This document shows positions 17,137 through 25,549 of a stretch of 64,000 bases of DNA, in pieces (the first letter of the stretch is position 1; each line of letters starts with the position of its first letter). The notes beneath the pieces are model-generated. The model searched no databases. It was not told the origin of the DNA and was given only the letters and a program-made list of their open reading frames with translations. A program made the position numbers and the translations under genes. Source of the stretch: Chitinophagales bacterium. Its GTDB lineage: Bacteria; Bacteroidota; Bacteroidia; Chitinophagales; CAIOSU01. The stretch spans positions 1 through 64,000 of the forward strand of contig JAGYJT010000017.1 of assembly GCA_018401955.1 (NCBI GenBank). Reading direction: 5' to 3'.

Positions 17137-18048
17137 ATGAGAACTATTACGCTGATACTGTTAGCCTTAAGCGTATTGCTTTGGGTAGGATGCACTAATG
17201 AGGCCAAAAAACCACCACCACTGGCGGTGCTGCATATAGTAACTACCACGGGCATGCTGGCCGATGCGGTGCAACACGTGGTTGGCGAATATGCTACGGT
17301 GGAAGCCCTAATGGGCCCCGGCGTTGACCCGCACCTGCAATAAAGCTACAGGCAGCGACCTAAGCAAACTGAACAAAGCCGACTTGGTATTCTATAGCGG
17401 TCTGCACCTAGAAGGTAAAATGACCGAAGTAATGGGCAAGCTCGCCCAGAAAAACCGACCATAGGCGTGGGCGATAAACTGACCAAACCTGCCTAATTGA
17501 CGCTGGCGGTATGCACGACCCGCATATTTGGTTTGATGTGGCGCTTTGGGCTGAAATTTTACCCTTTATTACCGACGAATTGATTGCATATGATATTGAG
17601 CACATGGATGCCTACGCCGACAACTCCATCAAGTACCAAAAAGAGTTATTGGAGTTGGATAGTTGGGTACTGAGCAGATAAATAACCTGCCCGAAAGCCA
17701 ACGCATACCAGTTACCGCCCACGATGCCTTCATTATTTCGGTAAGGCGTATGGTATTGAGGTGCATGGCCTGCAAGGGATATCAACGGTTAGCGAATATG
17801 GATTGAAAGACGTAACTAACATAGTGGATATGCCGGTGAGCCGCAAGATTAATGCCGTGTTTGTGGAAAGCTCGGTAAGCGATAAGGCCCTTAAAGCCGT
17901 GGTGCAGGGCGCTGCCGACCAAGGCCATACCGTAAAAATTGGCGGCACGTTGTTTAGCGATGCCATGGGCGCCGCCGACAAGCCAGAAGGTACCTATGTG
18001 GGCATGGTGAAATATAACGTAACAACCATAGTGGAGGCACTAAAATGA
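17137..18048 (+). pseudogene. Metal ABC transporter substrate-binding lipoprotein (TroA/MntC type), five frameshifts
   Basis: The first 68 codons give a lipoprotein signal (lipobox at Cys19) and the cluster A-1 motif GVDPHL, then a stop at 17341. Shifting frame at about 17338, 17453, 17493, 17668 and 17730 recovers a continuous protein of about 300 residues: KATGSDLSKLNKADLVFYSG, LHLEGKM, MHDPHIWFDV and a C-terminal GGTLFSDAMG. The metal ligands (His in DPHL, LHLEGK and DPHIW; Asp in LFSDAMG) are all kept. It lacks the His-rich loop of zinc-specific ZnuA, so Mn or Fe are as likely as Zn. The intact ligands suggest sequence error more than decay. It overlaps the ATPase start by ATGA. Confidence 0.85.
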
Positions 18049-18830
18049 TACAGCACGTTGACAACCCGATAATAGAGGTACACGACCTAACGGTAAGCTA
18101 CGATAAAAAGCCCGTGCTCTGGAACGTGGATTTCACTATCCCTGCTGGTGCGCTGGTGGGCATCATCGGGCCCAACGGTGCGGGTAAATCTACACTGATA
18201 AAGGCCATCATGGGCTTGTTGCCCTTGAGCAGCGGCTATACCAAGTTATTTGGCGAAGACCTGAACGATGTGCGCAAGCGCGTGAGCTACGTGCCACAAC
18301 GCGAAAGCGTGGATTGGGATTTCCCGGCAAGCGTAATGGACATTGCCTTGATGGGCCGCTATGGCCAGCGCGGGCTGTTTAATCGCATTACGGCCGAAGA
18401 CCGCTCCATTGCCCGCCAAGCGCTAGAACAGGTGCATATGCTGGAGTTTGCCAATAGGCAAATCGGTCAGCTTTCGGGCGGGCAGCAGCAACGGGTGTTT
18501 TTGGCGCGCGCCTTAGCCCAACAAGCCGACCTATACTTTATGGACGAACCCTTTGCTGGCGTGGATGCCGCTACCGAAAGTGCCATAATAGAACTATTGA
18601 AAGAACTAAAAGCCCAAGGCAAAACCATATTGGTAGTGCACCACGATTTGCAATCGGCAGAAGAATATTTTGACTGGATAGTGCTGTTGAACACCCGCTT
18701 GGTGGCTTCTGGTCCCGTGAAGGAAGTGCTCACCCCTACCCTGCTGCAAGAAACCTACGGCGGCAAGCTTTCGCTACTGGCGCAAGTGGGCGATATTGCC
18801 AGTAGCAAAGGTGTGGGAACGAGGGAATGA
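18045..18830 (+). CDS. Metal ABC transporter ATP-binding protein
   Basis: The 261-residue protein has Walker A GPNGAGKST, Q-loop YVPQRESVDWDFP, signature LSGGQQQR, Walker B LYFMDEPFAGVD and switch His in VVHHDL. The PQRxxVDWDFP segment is typical of the Mn/Zn/Fe (TroB/MntB) subfamily. Its start overlaps the stop of the substrate-binding gene. No permease follows; the two permeases lie at 35106-37258 on the other strand. Confidence 0.93.
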   Translation: MIQHVDNPIIEVHDLTVSYDKKPVLWNVDFTIPAGALVGIIGPNGAGKSTLIKAIMGLLPLSSGYTKLFGEDLNDVRKRVSYVPQRESVDWDFPASVMDIALMGRYGQRGLFNRITAEDRSIARQALEQVHMLEFANRQIGQLSGGQQQRVFLARALAQQADLYFMDEPFAGVDAATESAIIELLKELKAQGKTILVVHHDLQSAEEYFDWIVLLNTRLVASGPVKEVLTPTLLQETYGGKLSLLAQVGDIASSKGVGTRE

Positions 18831-18831
18831 A

Positions 18832-18888
18832 TGGGTCCATGGTCGATAGTCGATGGATAAAAATGGTTACCAGTTAATCGGTTATTAG
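18832..18888. repeat. Composite heptad repeats (ATGGACC reverse; GGTTANN)
   Basis: Three reverse-orientation ATGGACC-family units (GTCCATG, GTCGATA, GTCGATG) follow the ATPase stop. About 15 bp later come GTTACCA, GTTAATC and GGTTATT. The hairpin CTCGCC-TTG-GGCGAG at 18896-18910 comes next and may act as a weak terminator. Confidence 0.7.
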
Positions 18889-19044
18889 GCTTGTCTCGCC
18901 TTGGGCGAGGTTTATTGGTAAATGACAAAGTTGATATTGATGCTGCAACGCCCCAAATGGGCATTATAATAATAGCATAGTACAAAGCATGTACCTTTCC
19001 AATTGCTACATACAACTCCTCAATCGTACCTCGTAAATCCTAAA

Positions 19045-19623
19045 TCAAACATACCTCTGGTCTACACTAAACTTCTCGGGGTGGCATGGGGCAACGGTGC
19101 TGTAAAAGGCCATAATCTCACGCAGGTCTTTATCCATATCTCCGCTCGGGTGAATTATCTTGCCTACGCCAGCTTTCTTCTTTTTATAATCGAGGTAGCC
19201 AAGCGCAATAGGAACGCCCGCCTGCACGGCAACGTGGTAAAAACCGGTTTTCCATTCGGTGCGCAGCGCTCGGGTACCTTCGGGGGTTACAGCAAGGGTT
19301 AGTCGTTTGTTGGTTTTAAACAAATTAACCATGGCATCTACCATGCTTATTCGTTCGGTGCTGCCGGTTTTTGGGCTGCGGTCAATCCATATAGCCCCCA
19401 TGTTTTCAATTATCTTGCTGATAATCGGGTATTTGCTCCACTCTTGTTTAATGGTGAAACGGATTTTGATGCCCAGTAAATCGAAGGCGCCCATCATGTA
19501 TATCAAGTCCCAGTTACTGGTATGTGGGGCAGCGATAATTACACAATTGTGCACCTCATCAGTCATGCTATCCTTATCAAACTCCCAATTAGCAAACTTA
19601 AACCAGGTGGTATAAATACTCAT
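19045..19623 (-). CDS. PlsC-like 1-acylglycerol-3-phosphate acyltransferase
   Basis: The 192-residue protein has the acyltransferase motif H-x4-D as HTSNWD (residues 34-39) and the substrate-binding motif EGTR at 115-118. Bacteroidota short acyltransferases of this type acylate lysophospholipids or ornithine-type lipids; the acceptor is not determined. A −7 box CAAAGTTA (TAACTTTG on the minus strand) at 19652-19659 lies 28 bp upstream of the ATG. Confidence 0.85.
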   Translation of the reverse strand: MSIYTTWFKFANWEFDKDSMTDEVHNCVIIAAPHTSNWDLIYMMGAFDLLGIKIRFTIKQEWSKYPIISKIIENMGAIWIDRSPKTGSTERISMVDAMVNLFKTNKRLTLAVTPEGTRALRTEWKTGFYHVAVQAGVPIALGYLDYKKKKAGVGKIIHPSGDMDKDLREIMAFYSTVAPCHPEKFSVDQRYV

Positions 19624-19651
19624 AGTGAAACGTGTTATAGCGGTGTGACGG

Positions 19652-19659
19652 CAAAGTTA
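19652..19659 (-). promoter_or_regulatory. Candidate −7 box TAACTTTG
   Basis: An exact TAnnTTTG match on the minus strand, 28 bp before the acyltransferase start. Confidence 0.5.
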
Positions 19660-19740
19660 AGGTATTTTGACCCACGGTAGATAAAAATGCCCTACACATG
19701 CAACTATAACTAAAATATTGCCACTGGTTTTATTAATCCG

Positions 19741-19748
19741 TATCTTTG
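19741..19748 (+). promoter_or_regulatory. Candidate −7 box TATCTTTG
   Basis: An exact TAnnTTTG match, 17 bp before the GTG start of the pterin synthase gene; the leader would be about 10 nt. Confidence 0.55.
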
Positions 19749-19765
19749 CCGAAATTTTCAGTAAA

Positions 19766-20179
19766 GTGGTGTACTTAACACGCAAAGAGCATTTTAATGC
19801 TGCCCACAAGCTATACAACGATAGCTGGAGCGAAGAACAGAACCTAGCCGTGTTTGGCAAATGTGCCAATGCCAACTGGCATGGGCACAACTACAACTTG
19901 TATGTAACGGTTAAGGGTACGCCCGACCCCGATACAGGTTTTATCATCAATGTAAAAGACCTAAGCAAGTTGATTAAGGTTGAGGTAGTTGACCACCTAG
20001 ACCATAAGAACCTTAACCTAGATGTACCATTTTTGAAAGGCAAAATGGCCAGTACCGAGAATTTGGTAATTGCTATTTGGCAGCGTTTGGAACTGCATAT
20101 TGCTAAATATGGTTGTGCTTTACATTGTATTAAACTATACGAAACCGAGAATATTTACGCGGAATATTTCGGTGAATAA
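19766..20179 (+). CDS. 6-pyruvoyltetrahydropterin synthase / QueD-like protein
   Basis: The 137-residue protein shows the zinc His residues of the fold: FNAAHKLY near residue 14 and the pair in WHGHNYNL. The catalytic Cys is in [11 protein letters not shown], a C-x5-HGH spacing like mammalian PTPS. A distal ENxxxxIW (ENLVIAIW) segment is also present. The enzyme should act on dihydroneopterin triphosphate, leading either to a tetrahydropterin or to 6-carboxytetrahydropterin for queuosine. The GTG at 19766 is chosen by the family N-terminus ([14 protein letters not shown]). folE starts 8 bp downstream. Confidence 0.85.
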   Translation: MVYLTRKEHFNAAHKLYNDSWSEEQNLAVFGKCANANWHGHNYNLYVTVKGTPDPDTGFIINVKDLSKLIKVEVVDHLDHKNLNLDVPFLKGKMASTENLVIAIWQRLELHIAKYGCALHCIKLYETENIYAEYFGE

Positions 20180-20187
20180 CCACTACC

Positions 20188-20805
20188 ATGCACAACGACG
20201 ACGACGATCTATTATACCAAAAATTGGATAGTTACCACCCCGAAACTACTGAGTTTATTGCTGAACGTATCGGCAACATCATTACCTCGTTGGGAGAGGA
20301 TGTGCAACGCGAAGGGCTCTTAAAAACCCCCGAGCGCGTAGCCAAAGCCTACCAGTTTCTTACCCATGGTTATGGCCTGGATGCTAAAAAGGTGTTGGAG
20401 TCGGCGATATTTGATGAGCACCACAGCGAGATGATTATCGTTAAAGATATTGAGCTGTACTCATTGTGCGAGCACCACATGTTGCCTTTTTTTGGTAGGG
20501 CACATGTAGCTTACATACCCAATGGCAAAATTGTGGGCTTAAGTAAAATACCACGTGTGGTTGATATTTTTGCTCGCCGCCTGCAAGTACAAGAGCGCTT
20601 AACCGTTCAAATTCGCGATTGTATAAACGAGGCACTACAGCCCCTTGGTGTTGCGGTGGTTATCGAGGCCAAGCATCTGTGCATGATGATGCGCGGCGTA
20701 GAGAAGCAAAACAGCGTAACCACTACTTCGGCATTTGTGGGTGAGTTTGAGAAGCAAGCTACCCGCCAAGAATTCATCAACCTACTTTCTGCCAAGCTTA
20801 GTTGA
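20188..20805 (+). CDS. folE: GTP cyclohydrolase I
   Basis: The 205-residue protein matches type I enzymes. Zinc ligands are Cys94 and the His pair in [11 protein letters not shown], and Cys165 in [28 protein letters not shown] and QERLT form the GTP pocket. It opens GTP to dihydroneopterin triphosphate, the substrate of the protein encoded just upstream, so the two form a pathway operon. The product also feeds folate and queuosine synthesis. Confidence 0.95.
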   Translation: MHNDDDDLLYQKLDSYHPETTEFIAERIGNIITSLGEDVQREGLLKTPERVAKAYQFLTHGYGLDAKKVLESAIFDEHHSEMIIVKDIELYSLCEHHMLPFFGRAHVAYIPNGKIVGLSKIPRVVDIFARRLQVQERLTVQIRDCINEALQPLGVAVVIEAKHLCMMMRGVEKQNSVTTTSAFVGEFEKQATRQEFINLLSAKLS

Positions 20806-20894
20806 TTGGTTATAGGTTAATCGGTTATTGGTTATCAGTTAATTAGTAAGCATTTGCTTCTTTTCCATGGACCATCGACCATGGACCATGGACT
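20806..20894. repeat. Composite heptad repeats (ATnGGTT and ATGGACC)
   Basis: Between folE and fabD, five or six units of the form ATTGGTT/ATAGGTT/ATCGGTT occupy 20807-20846. Four ATGGACC-family units (ATGGACC, ATCGACC, ATGGACC, ATGGACT) follow at 20867-20894. Confidence 0.85.
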
Positions 20895-20901
20895 AATTTA
20901 C

Positions 20902-20909
20902 TATTTTTG
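20902..20909 (+). promoter_or_regulatory. Candidate −7 box TATTTTTG
   Basis: An exact TAnnTTTG match, 27 bp before the fabD ATG and 7 bp after the heptad array, so array length would alter the DNA directly upstream of this promoter. Confidence 0.5.
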
Positions 20910-20936
20910 GCATATTGATCAACACAAACAATCAAT

Positions 20937-21809
20937 ATGCACGCATTTGTATTTCCAGGGCAAGGCTCACAGTTTGTGGGTATGGGCAAAGAGCTCTATG
21001 AGCAATCTGCAAGAGCTAAAGAGTTGTTTGAGCAAGCTAACGACGTTTTGGGTTTCCGCATAACCGATACCATGTTTAACGGCACTTCTGAAGAGCTAAA
21101 GCAAACCAACATTACCCAACCCGCAATATTTATTCACTCAGTAGTGTTGTCGCAACTACGCAATATACAACCACAAATGGTTGCTGGTCATTCTTTGGGC
21201 GAGTTTTCGGCACTAGTGGCCGCAGGGGTGTTTAGTTTTGAAGATGGATTAAAGTTAGTTGCCCAGCGGGCAATGGCCATGCAAGAAGCATGCGAACTGC
21301 AACCCAGTACCATGGCTGCCGTGCTGGGTTTGGATGACCAAACTATCATTGATATTTGTGAAGGGATTACCAAAGAGATAGTGGTGCCAGCCAACTTTAA
21401 CTGCCCAGGCCAAGTAGTAATTTCTGGAAGTATTAAAGGTATAGCTGCGGCCGAAGAAGCACTAAAAGCAGCCGGTGCCAAGCGGGTATTAGTACTTAAC
21501 GTAGCAGGTGCGTTCCACTCGCCGTTAATGGAGCCGGCCCAAGAAAAATTAAAGATTGCCATTGAGTCAACGACATTTAAAACGGCTGCGTTTCCTGTTT
21601 ATCAAAATGTGACCGCTTCGGCTATTACAGATGCTACGCGCATACGCGAAAATTTGAACTTGCAGTTAACGGCGCCAGTGCGCTGGACACAGAGCATACA
21701 ACAAATGATTGCGGATGGTGCAACCGTATTTACCGAAACAGGACCAGGTAGCGTATTGAGGGGATTAATCAAAAAGATTGATAAAGAAGTGAATTTTTTG
21801 GATATTTGA
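20937..21809 (+). CDS. fabD: Malonyl-CoA:ACP transacylase
   Basis: The 290-residue protein opens with AFVFPGQGSQFVGMG and has the nucleophile Ser86 in AGHSLGEFSALV, with the catalytic His in NVAGAFHSPLM. FETGPG-like residues near the end read FTETGPGSVLRGLIKK. It loads malonyl groups on acyl carrier protein for fatty-acid synthesis. It stands apart from other fab genes. The next gene begins 20 bp downstream. Confidence 0.95.
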   Translation: MHAFVFPGQGSQFVGMGKELYEQSARAKELFEQANDVLGFRITDTMFNGTSEELKQTNITQPAIFIHSVVLSQLRNIQPQMVAGHSLGEFSALVAAGVFSFEDGLKLVAQRAMAMQEACELQPSTMAAVLGLDDQTIIDICEGITKEIVVPANFNCPGQVVISGSIKGIAAAEEALKAAGAKRVLVLNVAGAFHSPLMEPAQEKLKIAIESTTFKTAAFPVYQNVTASAITDATRIRENLNLQLTAPVRWTQSIQQMIADGATVFTETGPGSVLRGLIKKIDKEVNFLDI

Positions 21810-21829
21810 ACTGCTTAAAAAACCGCCAT

Positions 21830-22450
21830 ATGAAAAATTTATACCTACTTGTTATAGTATTGTTGACCTTGCTTGTTACAGCACCAACCATTGCCCAAAA
21901 TAATGGTGGTATTGACAGTGGTAATTATAATTATCAAAGTGGCCCCAAAAGGCACCGAACGGTAATTGCGCTTGGGCCGTCGTCTTTATGGAGCCCAACT
22001 TTAAAGTTTGAACAAGGAATTGGTAATTGGGTTTCAGCAGGTTTTCATGCCAGGTTCCGCTTTATTATGTGGAATGGCGGCAAGATTGAACCATTTGTAA
22101 GAGTATATTTTACCGAAAAATCACCTGAAGGGCCGTTTATACAGCTTAAGGGTAGTTTTGGTGCTTATCGCCGAAACTTTGTGTTTGATGATTTTTGCTA
22201 TTACGACTCTAATGGCGATTACATTTGCGGCGACAGTTATGATGAAGATTATTTTTTCAGCTTCGGCGGTGGATTGGTTGGGGGGTATCAGTTCTTTTTT
22301 GGAGCCAAAGACCATTTTGCCCTTGACCTTTTCGGAGGTTTCCAATACATGTATCAAGATCGTTCAGGTTATAATGACTACAGGTACCTTCGTAGAATAT
22401 TCATCAATTTTCCGGTGGAGGTTGGTCTTAGGCTAGGGGTGGCATTTTAA
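21830..22450 (+). CDS. Outer-membrane or secreted protein, unknown
   Basis: The 206-residue protein has a signal peptide (MKNLYLLVIVLLTLLVTAPTIAQ). Glycine- and aromatic-rich strands follow (WVSAGFHARFRFIMW, FFSFGGGLVGGYQFFFG, FALDLFGGFQYMYQD) and the end is VEVGLRLGVAF, a typical terminal beta-barrel strand. I infer a small outer-membrane barrel. The start at 21830 is chosen for the signal peptide; upstream codons overlap the fabD stop. Confidence 0.65.
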   Translation: MKNLYLLVIVLLTLLVTAPTIAQNNGGIDSGNYNYQSGPKRHRTVIALGPSSLWSPTLKFEQGIGNWVSAGFHARFRFIMWNGGKIEPFVRVYFTEKSPEGPFIQLKGSFGAYRRNFVFDDFCYYDSNGDYICGDSYDEDYFFSFGGGLVGGYQFFFGAKDHFALDLFGGFQYMYQDRSGYNDYRYLRRIFINFPVEVGLRLGVAF

Positions 22451-22728
22451 ACTTGGTAGTTAGTTTTAGTCCAGTTATAGCAGCGTTTAAGCAATATACC
22501 GTTTCAGGTGGTTAATTTTTTATCACAATTTTGATGAAATCTCTTTGCTGCTATAACTATTGTTTGCTAGATTTGATTGAGTTAAATAACAATCACTTGT
22601 GAAATATCAACATACTTTCGTAAAGTAGTCGTTAAACCTTGAAAATTAGTTGATAAAATAGTGACAAATAAGGCGCAGCATTTTTTTCTTAATTAGTTCA
22701 TATTAACAAACCATTAAAACTACCAATA
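22451..22728. other. Intergenic, no gene seen
   Basis: AT-rich DNA without coding signs. Probably holds the promoter of the gene at 22729, but I see no exact −7 box. Confidence 0.5.
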
Positions 22729-23445
22729 ATGAAAAACACTAAACTCTCTTTGACCCTATTATTAGGTGTATTCACCGTGATGCTATTAAATTCTTGTAGC
22801 AGCAGCCGCAGTTTTGACGGGTACTACCCAGAGCAGCGAATTGAAGGTAAAGGCTTTGGCTACAATAATGTAGAGCAACCAGCACCTACAGATAATGCTA
22901 GCACAATTACTACTGACGAGGTAGTGGCAGTTGAAGAAAACAATAATATTAACACTACTACCGCAGTTGAGGAAGAAGTAGTGGCAGAAACTCCAGTAGT
23001 AAGTATTCCTAATTTGCCAGATGTTGATATGAGCCAATTGAGCCCACGTGAAATTAAGTGGATCAATAAACTTGGATTTAACCAAGCAAACACTACTGCT
23101 GAAGCGCAACCTAAGAAGTTGAACTTTTTGGAGCGTGCAATGATGAAAATGTTCTCAAAAATTGCTCAGCGTCAAATGAATAAGCATTTTGATGGCGCTG
23201 GCGTTCAAGGAATGGATATTGCAGATATTTTTGCAATCATTTCATTATCAGCAGGTGGCGCGGCCTTTTTATGGTATGCAGGTTTCTTATTTGGCCCAGC
23301 AGCTATCGTATTTGGTGTTTTGGCACTTAAGCGTGGCACCAGCCGCCGCGGTATGGCAATAGCAGGTATTTGCCTTGGTGCATTTGCAGTACTATTGTGG
23401 ATATTGTTTATTGCGTTAATTGCTACTACAGTTGCGATAATATAA
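22729..23445 (+). CDS. Lipoprotein with C-terminal DUF4190-like membrane domain
   Basis: The 238-residue protein starts with a lipoprotein signal (lipobox LLNSC, Cys at residue 23). A Thr/Glu/Val-rich disordered linker follows (residues ~45-90), then an amphipathic segment. The C-terminal ~75 residues contain two or three membrane helices around the motif GPAAIVFGVLALKRG...RGMAIAGICLGAF, characteristic of DUF4190. The role is unknown. A lipid anchor plus inner-membrane helices is an odd topology. A strong terminator follows. Confidence 0.7.
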   Translation: MKNTKLSLTLLLGVFTVMLLNSCSSSRSFDGYYPEQRIEGKGFGYNNVEQPAPTDNASTITTDEVVAVEENNNINTTTAVEEEVVAETPVVSIPNLPDVDMSQLSPREIKWINKLGFNQANTTAEAQPKKLNFLERAMMKMFSKIAQRQMNKHFDGAGVQGMDIADIFAIISLSAGGAAFLWYAGFLFGPAAIVFGVLALKRGTSRRGMAIAGICLGAFAVLLWILFIALIATTVAII

Positions 23446-23471
23446 TCGCAATCAACCTAAAAAGTTCTTTT

Positions 23472-23505
23472 AAGCGGCCATGCATATTGCGTGGCCGCTT
23501 TTTTT
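23472..23505. terminator. Bidirectional terminator
   Basis: The stem AAGCGGCCA / TGGCCGCTT with an 11-nt loop is followed by a T-tract to 23505. It serves the lipoprotein gene; the convergent trans-sulfuration gene ends at 23504, inside the T-tract. Confidence 0.9.
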
Positions 23506-24715
23506 ATGCCAATGCCTGTTCCAAATCATTAATAATATCGTCAACATCTTCAATGCCTACTGATAGGCGCACCAGTCCATCGGTAATGCCAAACTGCAAC
23601 CGTTGTGTTTTATTAACTTGCACGTGGGTCATGCTGGCTGGGTGCTGTATAAGGGTATCGGCAGTGCCCAACGATGCAGTAAGTACACAGTGTTTTACGC
23701 CGTTCATTAGTTTTATGCCTGCTTCCACACCTCCCTTTAGTTCAAAACTTAAAATCCCCCCAAAGCGGCGCATTTGGGCAATGGCTAGTTCATGGTCGGG
23801 GTGCGACGGTAGGCCGGTATAATTAACCTGCTCTACGGCCGGATGCTCTTGCAACCAAGCGGCTACTTTTTCTGCATTGTCGCAATGTTTTTCCATGCGC
23901 AGCACCAATGTCTTGATGCCATTGTTAAGCAAAAAGGCATCAAATGGACTCGGGTTGCCGCCCAGCAGCTTGCGCATGCGCCACACCTGTTTCATCAGCT
24001 TTGCATCGGTGCCTACTACAATACCGCCAATAGCATTGCCGTGCCCATTGAGGAACTTGGTAGTAGAGTGCATCACAAAATCGATTCCATGGCTCAGCGG
24101 CTGTTGGAGGTATGGTGTAGCAAAAGTATTGTCGGCAGCGGTAAGCACGCCATGTGTTTTAGCTAGGGTAGCCAAGGCATGCAGGTCGTAGCAGTCAAGG
24201 GTAGGGTTTGCAGGGGTCTCAATATAAATTAGTTTTATCGACTTGTTGCCTTGCAGAAGCGCCTCAATGTTGGTTAGGTCCTTAAGGTTTTCATAAAGGA
24301 TGTTTACGCCGTGCTCGCCCAGTATGGTATTGAGCATTTCGGTGGTGGTGCCATATAAGTTGCCTTGGGTAAGCACCGTATCGCCGGGTTTTAGGCCTAA
24401 GGAAAGCACCACACTGCTTATAGCAGCCATTCCAGAGCTAAACAATATAGCTTGTGGGGCAGGTATATCCAATCCGAACCCTTCAAGTAGGGCTATCTTT
24501 TGTTCAATTATGGTATAGCTTGGGTTGTGCCAGCGGCCGTATATGTAGGCTTCTTCATTACCTTGGAAAACATTCATGGCCTTTTCGGCATTTTCATATA
24601 CAAAGGTAGATGTGGCATGAATGGGCGGCACATGTGAGAAATGCTCTGTTCTGCCAGGTAATCTGTCGCTTATACAAATGGTTTCGAATCCTTTGGTAGA
24701 AATATTTTTTGGCAT
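23504..24715 (-). CDS. PLP-dependent trans-sulfuration enzyme (methionine gamma-lyase/cystathionine gamma-synthase family)
   Basis: The 403-residue enzyme has the PLP lysine in HSTTKFLNGHGNAIGG, the phosphate-binding FSSGMAAISSV, and the active-site region GRWHNPSYTIIEQKIA. Methionine gamma-lyases carry a Cys in the GxxYGC segment; here it reads NLYGTTTEML, so strict MGL activity is doubtful. It may cleave or form cystathionine, homocysteine or methionine. The ATG at 24715 is preferred to one 21 bp upstream because it matches the family start. Confidence 0.85.
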   Translation of the reverse strand: MPKNISTKGFETICISDRLPGRTEHFSHVPPIHATSTFVYENAEKAMNVFQGNEEAYIYGRWHNPSYTIIEQKIALLEGFGLDIPAPQAILFSSGMAAISSVVLSLGLKPGDTVLTQGNLYGTTTEMLNTILGEHGVNILYENLKDLTNIEALLQGNKSIKLIYIETPANPTLDCYDLHALATLAKTHGVLTAADNTFATPYLQQPLSHGIDFVMHSTTKFLNGHGNAIGGIVVGTDAKLMKQVWRMRKLLGGNPSPFDAFLLNNGIKTLVLRMEKHCDNAEKVAAWLQEHPAVEQVNYTGLPSHPDHELAIAQMRRFGGILSFELKGGVEAGIKLMNGVKHCVLTASLGTADTLIQHPASMTHVQVNKTQRLQFGITDGLVRLSVGIEDVDDIINDLEQALA

Positions 24716-24768
24716 GTTAGCAGCGTTTGTGCACATTTGAAAGTCTAAGTAGAGTCAAAAGTACCGTA

Positions 24769-25266
24769 ATGAAAGAAATATTTACACAATATGCCGCATA
24801 TAATGTTTGGGCAAACACACAATTTGCAGACATTATTAGAAGTATAACCCCATCATATACCGACCGGGAGATAGAAAGTAGTTTCCCAAGTATACGTGCC
24901 ACTGTTAACCACATACGTAGTGCAGAACATATATGGCTGTGCCGTATAAAGGATGAACCTATTACAAGTTGGCCGCAGTATGACGAATATGAATCTAACA
25001 ACGATTTGGCGGATGCCTGGTTAAAAGGGTCGAAACAAATTTTATCGTTTGCAGAACAGTTAACCTATGAGCAGTTTGCCCAAGAATATGCTTACAAGGA
25101 TATGAAGGGCAATACACATACTGATGTGCTCAGTAATATTTTTATGCACCTGTTTAACCACTCAAGCTTCCACAGGGGGCAATTGGTTACGCTGTTTCGC
25201 CAAAGTGGCATCAGCACCATTCCACGCAGCGACTATATTGTATACGCCCGTGAGTTGAAGGTGTAA
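24769..25266 (+). CDS. DinB-family metal-dependent protein
   Basis: The 165-residue four-helix protein has the His triad of DinB/YfiT proteins: His48 in TVNHIRSAEH, and His127 and/or His131 with His135 in HLFNHSSFHRGQL. Family members bind Zn or Ni; some are thiol transferases, most are uncharacterised. It starts 53 bp from the divergent trans-sulfuration gene, so the two share a short regulatory region. Confidence 0.85.
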   Translation: MKEIFTQYAAYNVWANTQFADIIRSITPSYTDREIESSFPSIRATVNHIRSAEHIWLCRIKDEPITSWPQYDEYESNNDLADAWLKGSKQILSFAEQLTYEQFAQEYAYKDMKGNTHTDVLSNIFMHLFNHSSFHRGQLVTLFRQSGISTIPRSDYIVYARELKV

Positions 25267-25549
25267 CATGGTTACGGGTTACGAGTTTTTGGTAACGGGT
25301 TGAAAAAATTAACTATTTAGTATAACTAGTATGTGCTTAGCTTTAAGCGTTTATATAGCCAGTCATCGCTGAAAGTGAGGACGAGTTTATTGATATTTCC
25401 CCGACGGGGAAACATACTTATAGAATGGGGCAACGCACTATTTACCTTCTGCGAGTAGCACATATTTCGTGCATAGGGAAAAACCCTATGCTATGATATT
25501 AAACCCCTTGGGTTGGCCAATAATGCAAAGCTTTACTTTTTGCGTTTTA
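25267..25549. repeat. Intergenic gap with heptads and hairpin-type dispersed repeat
   Basis: GGTTACG, GGTTACG, AGTTTTT, GGTAACG form a degenerate heptad array near 25270. From about 25378 to 25520 three short perfect palindromes follow each other: TTTCCCCGACGGGGAAA, TAGGGAAAAACCCTA and AACCCCTTGGGTT. A similar hairpin cluster is at 63770-63895. No gene is seen. Confidence 0.7.

Noticed and set aside
24681-24700. TTCGAATCC, resembling a tRNA T-arm
   Set aside because: It lies in the trans-sulfuration gene and no cloverleaf can be drawn around it.
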